The position numbers and the translations under genes are program-made. Under the pieces are notes generated by a model, which was not told the DNA's origin, did no database searches, and saw only the letters and a program-made list of their open reading frames with translations. Shown here piece by piece: positions 1 to 5,009 of a DNA stretch of 5,351 bases (its first letter is position 1; every line of letters starts with the position of its first letter). This DNA is from Oxalobacter sp. (GTDB lineage Bacteria; Pseudomonadota; Gammaproteobacteria; Burkholderiales; Burkholderiaceae_D): contig JAAZED010000379.1 of assembly GCA_012512465.1 (NCBI GenBank), forward strand, positions 1 through 5,351, in the 5' to 3' direction.

Positions 1-557
1 GATGCCTTGTGCATGGCCAGGTGTACGCGTGCATTCTGGATCGCTTCCATCGACTGGATCGTTCTGCCAAGCTCACCTTCCAAAGCCCGCTGGAAATTGA
101 CCTGCTCCAGAAATTGCGAAGAACCGATCTTCTGGTTTTCCAGCACCTCAAAGCCAACGCCGCTTGCCTTTGGCAGGCCTTCCGAAGCCAGCTTCAGGCG
201 CAGGCCGTGTACCATGTCAACAGGCACAAGGATCGAGCCGCCGCCATTGGTCACCTTGTAAGGAATCTGCATCTGCTCAAGCGTAGAGATGATGGCCCCC
301 CCATCCTTTTCCGCAAAGCCCGAATACAGGACCCCGTATTCCGTTTTCTGGGTCCACGTCCAGATACCGGCCATGATGGCGATCACCACCGCAATGCCGA
401 CAATTAGCGCAATATTCCGGATACGAGGCTCGGCAAGACGCTCCCGCGCCTGCGCGATACGCGCGCTGATGCCGCTGGCCTGAGTCTCTGCACTGGCTGG
501 CGCATCCGCCGCCGGTGGCATACTGCCCAACACTCCTGGTTCTTCCGCTACTGCCAT
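1..557 (-). CDS. fliF: Flagellar MS-ring protein FliF, N-terminal part (truncated by window edge)
   Basis: FliF forms the MS ring in the inner membrane, the platform for the rod, C ring and export gate. 185 residues are visible, about a third of the usual length of roughly 550; the rest lies beyond the left edge. The translation starts MAVAEEPGVLGSMPP, has an Ala-rich cytoplasmic segment, a hydrophobic helix at residues 48-68 (NIALIVGIAVVIAIMAGIW), and then the periplasmic ring-building region. Residues 140-167 (ENQKIGSSQFLEQVNFQRAL, then EGELGRTI) and the RVHLA at 177-181 are characteristic of the YscJ/FliF family. The ATG at 555-557 is preceded by a GGAGGG ribosome site at 563-568. The gene is divergent from fliE, as in enteric bacteria, and probably heads an operon with fliG and the export ATPase genes to the left; that continuation is inference. 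Confidence 0.96.
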   Translation of the reverse strand, partial: MAVAEEPGVLGSMPPAADAPASAETQASGISARIAQARERLAEPRIRNIALIVGIAVVIAIMAGIWTWTQKTEYGVLYSGFAEKDGGAIISTLEQMQIPYKVTNGGGSILVPVDMVHGLRLKLASEGLPKASGVGFEVLENQKIGSSQFLEQVNFQRALEGELGRTIQSMEAIQNARVHLAMHKA

Positions 558-562
558 CTTCG

Positions 563-568
563 CCCTCC
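563..568 (-). promoter_or_regulatory. Ribosome binding site of fliF
   Basis: The minus strand reads GGAGGG five bases before the ATG at 557. It is a near-perfect Shine-Dalgarno sequence and fixes this start. Continuing upstream in another frame would give a Cys/Gly-rich peptide unlike FliF. Confidence 0.75.
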
Positions 569-638
569 AGGCTGACTGTAAGTGAGGTAAATCGTTGTTT
601 TTTATTATTTCTCATCCCCGCCAAACGCATTAAGGGGA

Positions 639-668
639 ATTATGAGTAACACCAATTGTCCTTCTTAA
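639..668 (-). promoter_or_regulatory. Candidate sigma-70-type promoter for fliF
   Basis: On the minus strand TTAAGA (663-668) and CATAAT (639-644) are separated by 18 bases. They match the -35 and -10 consensus at four and five of six positions. Transcription would start near 632, about 75 bases before the fliF ATG. This was found by eye in an AT-richer region and the match is modest. In many flagellar systems this gene class depends on FlhDC or sigma-54; I found no convincing FlhDC box and no GG-N10-GC sigma-54 element. Confidence 0.3.
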
Positions 669-679
669 GACCCGTTTTC

Positions 680-704
680 AAACCGTTGAATAAAGCGGTT
701 TTTT
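680..704 (+). repeat. Small inverted repeat followed by a T run
   Basis: AAACCG (680-685) and CGGTTT (696-701) are perfect inverted repeats around a 10-base loop, and six T residues follow at 699-704. The form resembles a weak rho-independent terminator reading rightwards. Because fliF runs leftwards, no gene visible here would need one at this point. It may instead be part of the control region or a chance structure. Confidence 0.35.
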
Positions 705-750
705 GCCACTTTATCGGTGCTCCGGACGCCCGATCCAGTGCTAAAGTGGC
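705..750. promoter_or_regulatory. Nested dyad symmetry between fliF and fliE, candidate operator
   Basis: A perfect 9-base inverted repeat, GCCACTTTA (705-713) and TAAAGTGGC (742-750), encloses a second dyad at 713-734. That dyad reads ATCGG-N3-TCCGGA-N3-CCGAT, centred on the palindrome TCCGGA at 721-726. Such symmetric sites in divergent promoter regions often bind dimeric regulators. On the minus strand 711-718 reads ACCGATAA, seven of eight bases of the flagellar sigma-28 -10 element GCCGATAA, but no good -35 TAAA lies at the right distance. The repeats are seen directly; a regulatory role is inference. Confidence 0.4.
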
Positions 751-753
751 TAA

Positions 754-801
754 TGTGTGTCAGTCCGTGAACCAATCAGCCGGAATCGGTCAACACACAC
801 A
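754..801 (+). repeat. Inverted repeat in the fliE upstream leader
   Basis: TGTGTGT (754-760) and ACACACA (795-801) can pair as the base of a stem. Inside lies a weaker, imperfect ACC-AT/AT-GGT pairing at 771-790. If fliE transcription begins upstream of 754, this hairpin would lie 16 bases before the Shine-Dalgarno sequence. No fliE promoter could be placed with confidence, so whether it is transcribed is unknown. Confidence 0.3.
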
Positions 802-817
802 AACGGGAAAATCATCC

Positions 818-823
818 TGAGGA
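818..823 (+). promoter_or_regulatory. Ribosome binding site of fliE
   Basis: TGAGGA lies nine bases before the first ATG at 833 and twelve before the adjacent second ATG at 836. The spacing favours 833, but both starts give essentially the same protein. Confidence 0.65.
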
Positions 824-832
824 ATAAAAAAC

Positions 833-1201
833 ATGATGGCAATTAACACCAACCAGATCCAGGCCATGCTGGAGCAGATCAGGGGCACAGCGTCCCAGGT
901 CACGCCACCGTCCAACCGGGTTCAGAACATCGCTGATCAACTGGTCAACGAAACTGACAAGACCCAGGCAACCGGTAAAAGTGACTTTGCATCTGCGCTT
1001 CGGGCCACCCTGGACAGCGTCAACGAACTGCAGGTTAATTCTGAACAACTGGGTGAGCAATTTGCACTCGGCAACGACGATGTGCAGCTGTCTGATGTCA
1101 TGATCTCCATGCAAAAAGCCAGTATTGCGCTCCAGACGACCGTTCAGGCCAGAAACCGCCTCGTTTCCGCCTACCAGGAAATCATGGGCATGCAGATCTA
1201 G
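833..1201 (+). CDS. fliE: Flagellar hook-basal body protein FliE
   Basis: FliE is the small periplasmic protein that joins the MS ring to the proximal rod; it is among the first proteins sent out by the flagellar export apparatus. The 122-residue product is slightly longer than the enteric protein (about 104). Its C terminus is diagnostic: residues 89-122 hold VMISMQKASIALQTTVQARN followed by RLVSAYQEIMGMQI, the conserved helical domain of the family. The N-terminal half is polar and variable, with DFASALRATLDSVNELQ at 51-67 leading into the conserved part. There is no cleavable signal peptide, as expected for a type III flagellar substrate. Two ATGs are adjacent at the start; the first has the better spaced ribosome site. 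The gene is alone on the plus strand, divergent from fliF, and has its own terminator downstream. Confidence 0.97.
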   Translation: MMAINTNQIQAMLEQIRGTASQVTPPSNRVQNIADQLVNETDKTQATGKSDFASALRATLDSVNELQVNSEQLGEQFALGNDDVQLSDVMISMQKASIALQTTVQARNRLVSAYQEIMGMQI

Positions 1202-1221
1202 GCGCTGCAGCCCATCGCCAT

Positions 1222-1252
1222 AAAAACAAAAGGCCGTTATCCATACGGCCTT
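1222..1252 (-). terminator. Rho-independent terminator for leftward transcription
   Basis: AAGGCCGT (1230-1237) and ACGGCCTT (1245-1252) form an 8-base stem with a 7-base loop. On the minus strand the stem is followed by a T-rich tract (complement of 1222-1230), but on the plus strand no T run follows. It most likely ends transcription of the YcgR-like gene that stops at 1408 and keeps it from running antisense into fliE. Confidence 0.65.
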
Positions 1253-1265
1253 GAGAGATTTCTGT

Positions 1266-1292
1266 CCGCCAAAATGGCGGCTTTTGCTTTTT
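1266..1292 (+). terminator. Rho-independent terminator of fliE
   Basis: CCGCCA (1266-1271) and TGGCGG (1275-1280) form a GC-rich 6-base stem around an AAA loop, followed by CTTTTGCTTTTT. This is a clear intrinsic terminator about 65 bases after the fliE stop codon. Together with the hairpin at 1230-1252 it insulates the two converging transcription units. Confidence 0.8.
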
Positions 1293-1297
1293 CATAA

Positions 1298-1407
1298 CAC
1301 GCCTGGAAGCGGTATGGCTATCTTTCCATTATCGGTATCCTTGTTGCAGTGGCACTGTCGCCCCCTTTACTGAAAAAACCAAAGCCTGATTCCCGGAAAA
1401 ACGATAC
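1298..1407. other. Intergenic remainder between terminator and YcgR-like gene
   Basis: No gene with a start codon and ribosome site is visible. One plus-strand frame is open from 1298 to 1444 and would encode a basic segment, a hydrophobic stretch (YGYLSIIGILVAVALSPPLL) and a Lys/Pro-rich tail. It lacks any usable ATG, GTG or TTG ahead of the hydrophobic part, lies behind a strong terminator, and ends inside the opposite-strand gene. Confidence 0.4.
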
Positions 1408-2130
1408 TCACCCTTCCTCGCTGTCAGCACGCATCCGGTGCTGACGTTCAACATCAGCCACAAAACGCCGGATTTTTACCGCCTCCGCATCGTCCAGGTC
1501 CGCAAACTGGCAACCGATACGAGAAACAGGCCCTCCCCGCTTTCCCAGCACCATCATCATATTGCGAAAACGGATATTCACCATAACCGGACGCGTCTCC
1601 GGCAACCGCAACTCACATCCCTGATAAAGCGCATTCACCCCGTAGCTGATCGCCCCCGCCTCATCAATCAGCGTCATACCGCCCACGCTGATATCCCTCA
1701 CATTCGCTGTGATCTCCCTTTCAGAACCGGCCGGTATGCGGATCAGTGCATGATCGAGCGCATGGCGAACAGATTCCCTGCGCTGGTAGCGCACAATAGA
1801 CTCCGGCAACTCCATCACCAATGCCGGACGGCCGTTAAACGAAGCCTGCCGGAGACGATTGGCGCGAAACGCAATTCTTACCCGGTTGATGACAGCCTCA
1901 AAGCTGATTCCCCGGCTTTGCAGTGCAAGCCGGTTCTGCGCCGGCGACGCGGCACAATCCAGAAAAACACACCCGTTCTTCAGGTCCACCCCCAGCACAC
2001 AGGTAATCACCGTTTCTGCCGAATCTGCAAAACGCATCCTCAGCCGTTCGGCCTTGTCCTGCATACTGCGAAGCATGCAGGCAATCTCGCTTGGGGAATG
2101 AATCTGAAACCGTTCAGGGTGGTACGTCAT
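1408..2130 (-). CDS. YcgR-like c-di-GMP-binding PilZ protein (flagellar brake family), second copy
   Basis: The 240-residue protein has the two-domain YcgR layout: an N-terminal YcgR-type domain (about 8-112, with FQIHSPSEIACMLRSMQ at 8-24) and a C-terminal PilZ domain (about 114-230). In the family, c-di-GMP binding makes YcgR act on the motor or stator and slow rotation. Both halves of the ligand signature are present: R118-ESV-R122 (RxxxR) and D146-ISVG-G151 (DxSxxG). RIGCQF at 204-209 is shared with the neighbouring paralogue. The usual aromatic residue inside RxxxR is replaced by Val. The frame stays open to an ATG at 2205, adding 25 residues (MICFAIGRDAVIITCYIF...). I prefer 2130 because it aligns with the paralogue's N terminus and a candidate promoter lies inside the extension. 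No good ribosome site precedes 2130, so the start is uncertain. A terminator at 2242-2262 separates the gene from the upstream copy. Confidence 0.88.
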   Translation of the reverse strand: MTYHPERFQIHSPSEIACMLRSMQDKAERLRMRFADSAETVITCVLGVDLKNGCVFLDCAASPAQNRLALQSRGISFEAVINRVRIAFRANRLRQASFNGRPALVMELPESIVRYQRRESVRHALDHALIRIPAGSEREITANVRDISVGGMTLIDEAGAISYGVNALYQGCELRLPETRPVMVNIRFRNMMMVLGKRGGPVSRIGCQFADLDDAEAVKIRRFVADVERQHRMRADSEEG

Positions 2131-2147
2131 GAGCCAGGGACAATATA

Positions 2148-2163
2148 AACGGAAAATATAACA
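2148..2163 (-). promoter_or_regulatory. Candidate extended -10 promoter for the second YcgR-like gene
   Basis: The minus strand reads TGTTATATT (complement of 2155-2163), an extended -10 (TGn followed by TATATT). No good -35 accompanies it. Transcription would begin near 2148, leaving a leader of under 20 bases before the ATG at 2130. A promoter is required somewhere between 2130 and the terminator at 2242, which is the main support. Confidence 0.33.
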
Positions 2164-2241
2164 GGTAATGATAACCGCATCCCGCCCGATCGCGAAGCAG
2201 ATCATGAACCGCCATAAAAGCCCAGCCCGTCCGAACCTGAC

Positions 2242-2262
2242 AAAAAACCGCCTTGAAGGCGG
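2242..2262 (-). terminator. Strong rho-independent terminator between the two YcgR-like genes
   Basis: On the minus strand CCGCC-TTCAA-GGCGG is followed directly by six T residues (complement of 2242-2247). It lies about 25 bases after the stop codon of the upstream YcgR-like gene at 2287. This ends the leftward transcript that includes that gene, and possibly the whole fliS operon. Confidence 0.88.
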
Positions 2263-2286
2263 CTTGCTTTCTTATTCCATACTGCG

Positions 2287-3048
2287 TCAGCCCGTCAGCA
2301 TTTTCTGCTGGCGTTCCAGGCGGGTGATATAGCGCTGGATCAGGGCAGATTCTGCCGAAGAAAGATCCACAAACTGGCAGCCGATGCGTCGCTGGTGCGA
2401 GGTATCCGGCATCGACACCTCATGGGAGTTGCGAATTTCCAGCGTCACCGTCAGAGGCTGAGTATCCGGCAGATCAAGGCGGCAATTCCGATAAACCATG
2501 CCCACCGTATTATCCACCATCATCGAAGCATCAATCACACAGGCGCCATTCGGGCTCAAATCCCGGATATTGCCCACCGAGTGCATGACATGGCCATTCA
2601 CTTCCACCGGAATACGAATCGTGCTGTTTGAAACCGGGACACGGAAATGATCCCGCCGCTGCAGGCGCACCAGCCTTTCCGGAAAAGGCACGCGCAAAGC
2701 CTCCTGCCCCTCATAGGTATCCGCAAACACCTTGTTGGTCGTAAAAGAAATCTTGATCCGGTCAAGAACCCCTTCAAAACTGATCAGATTGCTTTTGAGC
2801 GCAATCTGGTTTTGTGCAGGAACCGGTGCCGTATCCAGTAACAGCATCCTTGCCTTGACATCCACATTGAGCACGCTGGTAATCACCGTTTCCATCGTAC
2901 CGACAAAACTCATGCGAATCAGCTGCTTGTTAGCCTGGATACCTTTCAGGATCCGGCCGATTTCGAGCGGCGAATAAACCTGGTACTTTTCCAGCGTTTC
3001 CTCAAATGACCGGCCAGGATTATCAGCTGAGGGGTCTTTTATTTCCAT
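2287..3048 (-). CDS. ycgR: YcgR-like c-di-GMP-binding PilZ protein (flagellar brake family), first copy
   Basis: The 253-residue product matches the usual YcgR length (about 244). An N-terminal YcgR-type domain begins after a short polar leader with YQVYSPLEIGRILKGIQ at 22-38. The PilZ domain starts near 126 with the canonical QRRDHFRVP motif, giving R132-DHF-R136 (RxxxR), and continues with D163-LSPN-G168 (DxSxxG), so c-di-GMP binding is expected. In the family, the loaded protein acts at the flagellar motor as a brake that also biases rotation. No membrane segment is seen. The ATG at 3046-3048 has only a weak GGA site eight bases upstream. The 158 bases between this gene and the FlhB-like gene hold no visible terminator, so read-through from the fliS operon is possible. 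It is the closer of the two copies to canonical YcgR; the ligand motifs are seen, the motor role is family knowledge. Confidence 0.93.
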   Translation of the reverse strand: MEIKDPSADNPGRSFEETLEKYQVYSPLEIGRILKGIQANKQLIRMSFVGTMETVITSVLNVDVKARMLLLDTAPVPAQNQIALKSNLISFEGVLDRIKISFTTNKVFADTYEGQEALRVPFPERLVRLQRRDHFRVPVSNSTIRIPVEVNGHVMHSVGNIRDLSPNGACVIDASMMVDNTVGMVYRNCRLDLPDTQPLTVTLEIRNSHEVSMPDTSHQRRIGCQFVDLSSAESALIQRYITRLERQQKMLTG

Positions 3049-3206
3049 TCATTCATTCCAGCTGAAGTCAATCACTCTGCGATCAGGGCAGCAATAGAAT
3101 TTCCCCAAAAACACATATCTTCAACAAAAAAATTTCCACACATCAACATCTATTAGAATAATACAAGATGCCAAAAGATGCACGGAAGAAACAACGTTTA
3201 TTGGAA
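3049..3206. other. AT-rich spacer upstream of the first YcgR-like gene
   Basis: This 158-base gap is clearly richer in A and T than the flanking genes, with an A/T tract near 3124-3135. I see no GC-rich hairpin with a T run, no convincing sigma-70 or sigma-28 promoter, and no supported small gene. TAAACGTT on the minus strand near 3193-3200 resembles a sigma-28 -35 element, but the matching -10 is absent. Confidence 0.4.
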
Positions 3207-3548
3207 TTATTTTTCCTCGCGAATGGATTCCACCTTGGGAATATCCAGCTTGGGAGGAGGAGGAGGGGATCGTCTTGCCGCCTGTCTCGCTTCGACATGA
3301 TAAAGCCAAGCCATCAGTTCCGCAACAACACGGTAAAGTAAAGGCGGAATATCCTGATCCAGTTCAACCTGCATCAAAAGGGCAACAAGCTCCTTGGACT
3401 GGTGAACAAAAACACCGCTTTCATTGGCGCGGCGAATGATCTCCTCTGCGATCAGGCCGCGCCCTTTCGCCACCACTTTCGGCGCCCTGCTGCCTACCTC
3501 ATAGGCAAGCGCCACCGCATTTTGCTGTGTATCAGGCTGTTTCATCAC
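3207..3548 (-). CDS. Stand-alone FlhB C-terminal domain homologue (FhlB/FlhX-like)
   Basis: The 113-residue protein resembles the cytoplasmic C-terminal domain of the export gate protein FlhB, without the four N-terminal membrane helices. The signature runs from AVALAYEVGSRAPKVVAKGR (11-30) through GLIAEEIIRRANESGVFVHQ (31-50), ELVALLMQVELDQDIPPLLY (53-72) and the closing RVVAELMAWLYHV (73-85). The Asn-Pro-Thr-His self-cleavage motif is absent, since the protein begins just after the point corresponding to that cut. It therefore resembles the cleaved FlhB fragment involved in switching export from rod/hook to filament substrates. After residue 90 comes a tail with five consecutive prolines (95-99) and charged residues. 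The gene overlaps the end of the FliK-like gene by 17 bases. A second ATG at 3545 is better spaced from the GGTGAG ribosome site (3553-3558). The family is clear; the precise role is inferred. Confidence 0.9.
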   Translation of the reverse strand: MMKQPDTQQNAVALAYEVGSRAPKVVAKGRGLIAEEIIRRANESGVFVHQSKELVALLMQVELDQDIPPLLYRVVAELMAWLYHVEARQAARRSPPPPPKLDIPKVESIREEK

Positions 3549-4665
3549 TCACCGTAAAATAATCCAGCTTCGCGCCCGCTGTCTCAAGGGCCGAAACCAG
3601 TTCCGGGCCAAATTCCCGCAAAAGTGATACCGAAGCCTCATCAGCTGTGCCCAACTGCACCTGCACCGTATCGCCTATGAGGCGCATCGTTGCCGTAATC
3701 GAGCCCAACAGCGGCAGATTCACCCGAAGCACACTTTGCCAGCTGCTCTGCTCAGGCTCTCCATACTCGCGTTTTTCCCGCGGCGTTTCATCTTCCACTT
3801 CCCACTCAATCTCCTGGCCCGGCCAGAATTCCCCCTGCCAGATCACCTTGCGGTTCTCCAGCGCATCCAGTTGCATACGGATCATGCCCGCTGCATCGCG
3901 GTCAATCACCTGCTCAAGCCTGTCCGGATGCTGCTGTTGCATGACAGAAGACAATTTCGACGCCGCCTTGCTCATCAGCGAGGCAACCCAGCTTTTTTCC
4001 TGCAATGTCTCCAGCCGGTTCATCTGCTCTTCCGGACGGGCAATCGCTTGTTGCGGGTTTTGCTGCAGATTGGCCAGTTTTGCCTGGGGCTCTTCCATCA
4101 GCGTGGCCTGGGAGCGCGTTCCCGCTACCCATTGCGCCAGGTGCGACTCATAAAAAAGCCCGCTGGTGCTGAACATATTCGAAAGTATCGTTTCAAGCTG
4201 GGCAGCAAGACCTGACGGCAGCATCAGCGCTGCCGCCGGTGAATTGGCCGGTGTGGGAAGCAGTGGCGTGCGCCCTGCCAGGGTAGCTGTAGAACCATCC
4301 TGGGAGAGCGAGCGCAGGATATTATCAATCAGGCGGCCCGTATTTGAGACCATCGAATGCGCCGCCGGTTCCCGCTCGAAAAGAAAGGTCAGACGGGGTT
4401 CCCTGGCAAGCAGGGTCAGTGTCACCTTTTCCCCCACCTTCGCGTCAGCCGGCAGATCCATCTGCACAACCGTATCGGCCACCCTTACCATCGATGTGCC
4501 GCTTTCACTTTGTGAAACGATTTCGGCCGCCACCGGGCGGCCGACTGCCAGCGCCATCAGGCGCGCATAAACATCCTGTCTGGGGTCACCCGCTACAGAG
4601 ACCTGTTGAGCACTACCGGTCGGATTGACAGGGCGCGTGCCGGTGACGTCGCTCCGTAGCTCCAT
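3532..4665 (-). CDS. fliK: FliK-like flagellar hook-length control protein
   Basis: FliK measures hook length during assembly and then acts on the FlhB C-terminal domain so that export changes to filament proteins. The 377-residue product has a polar N terminus, a hydrophobic-patterned segment (about 42-97, GRPVAAEIVSQS to LTFLFE), a conserved-looking patch at 161-184 (SGLFYESHLAQWVAG), a Gln-rich linker (about 190-250), and a C-terminal hook-length control domain (about 274-372). The latter includes SVLRVNLPLLGSITATMRL and the closing LETAGAKLDYFTV. The start at 4665 lies five bases after the fliT stop with only a weak ribosome site, suggesting translational coupling. The end overlaps the FlhB_C-like gene. 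A canonical fliK usually lies after fliJ in the fliF operon; since fliF runs off the other edge here, this may be a second, specialised FliK-like protein. The symbol is therefore provisional. Confidence 0.85.
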   Translation of the reverse strand: MELRSDVTGTRPVNPTGSAQQVSVAGDPRQDVYARLMALAVGRPVAAEIVSQSESGTSMVRVADTVVQMDLPADAKVGEKVTLTLLAREPRLTFLFEREPAAHSMVSNTGRLIDNILRSLSQDGSTATLAGRTPLLPTPANSPAAALMLPSGLAAQLETILSNMFSTSGLFYESHLAQWVAGTRSQATLMEEPQAKLANLQQNPQQAIARPEEQMNRLETLQEKSWVASLMSKAASKLSSVMQQQHPDRLEQVIDRDAAGMIRMQLDALENRKVIWQGEFWPGQEIEWEVEDETPREKREYGEPEQSSWQSVLRVNLPLLGSITATMRLIGDTVQVQLGTADEASVSLLREFGPELVSALETAGAKLDYFTVSDETA

Positions 4666-4670
4666 AAAAC

Positions 4671-5006
4671 CTAACTGGCCATATTAGCGCCGTATGCCCT
4701 GTTAACCTTGCGGGAATTGGCCGAACTGTGAATCAGCTCGGAAAGCTCCTTCATCCAGGGCTGGGCCAGCTCCCGGATACGGCGGTCGTCATCCAGGATT
4801 TTCTGGATAACACCTATCTTGTATTCCATTTCATCCTCAGTCAGGCCATCATGATTGTCACTCGTGCGCAATGCGCCCACATATGCCGAGCATTGGGGTT
4901 CCAGCGCGGTCACCGCATCCCAGTCATTGGCCTCAGCAGCCTGCACCATCAGCCCCATCACACCGGATACCTTGTCATACACAGCCAGTATCGCTTTCTT
5001 GTCCAT
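4671..5006 (-). CDS. fliT: Flagellar export chaperone FliT
   Basis: FliT is a small cytoplasmic helical chaperone that binds the filament cap protein FliD and delivers it to the export apparatus. In Salmonella free FliT also restrains FlhDC. The 111-residue protein has the expected size and an all-helical character. The part I recognise is the second half, IGVIQKILDDDRRIRELAQP (64-83) followed by WMKELSELI (84-92), with an Asp-Trp pair near 28-29 in the first helix region. The start at 5006 lies three bases after the fliS stop; GAGGG at 5015-5019 (minus strand), inside the end of fliS, gives a ribosome site eight bases upstream. Position directly after fliS supports the assignment, as FliT sequences are poorly conserved. 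Confidence 0.9.
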   Translation of the reverse strand: MDKKAILAVYDKVSGVMGLMVQAAEANDWDAVTALEPQCSAYVGALRTSDNHDGLTEDEMEYKIGVIQKILDDDRRIRELAQPWMKELSELIHSSANSRKVNRAYGANMAS

Positions 5007-5009
5007 TCC

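Noticed and set aside
277..630. Minus-strand frame of 117 codons overlapping the fliF start
   Set aside because: It is an out-of-frame shadow of fliF. Its Cys/Gly/Arg-rich translation resembles no family, while the other frame gives clear FliF.
696..710. Sigma-54 promoter on the minus strand (TGGCAAAAAACCGC)
   Set aside because: The GG and GC elements are nine bases apart instead of the required ten, and the rest of the consensus is poor.
691..717. Sigma-28 promoter on the plus strand starting TAAAGCGG with 11-base spacing
   Set aside because: The -10 position reads TTTATCGG, which does not match GCCGATAA. The resemblance is only to its complement.
742..768. Sigma-28 promoter for fliE starting TAAAGTGG
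   Set aside because: The -35 match is good, but the expected -10 reads CAGTCCGT. A closer match (TCCGTGAA) lies three bases too far away.
1438..2148. Long plus-strand frame of 236 codons opposite the second YcgR-like gene
   Set aside because: It is rich in His, Arg and Pro with no recognisable domain and is the antisense shadow of a clear PilZ gene.
3170..3185. Short repeated GATGC around CCAAAA upstream of the first YcgR-like gene
   Set aside because: It is a direct five-base repeat too short to be distinguished from chance, and it forms no hairpin.
3647..4215. Two overlapping plus-strand frames opposite the FliK-like gene
   Set aside because: They have Ser/Cys- or Arg/His/Leu-rich low-complexity translations, no ribosome sites, and lie fully antisense to a gene with a recognised C-terminal domain.
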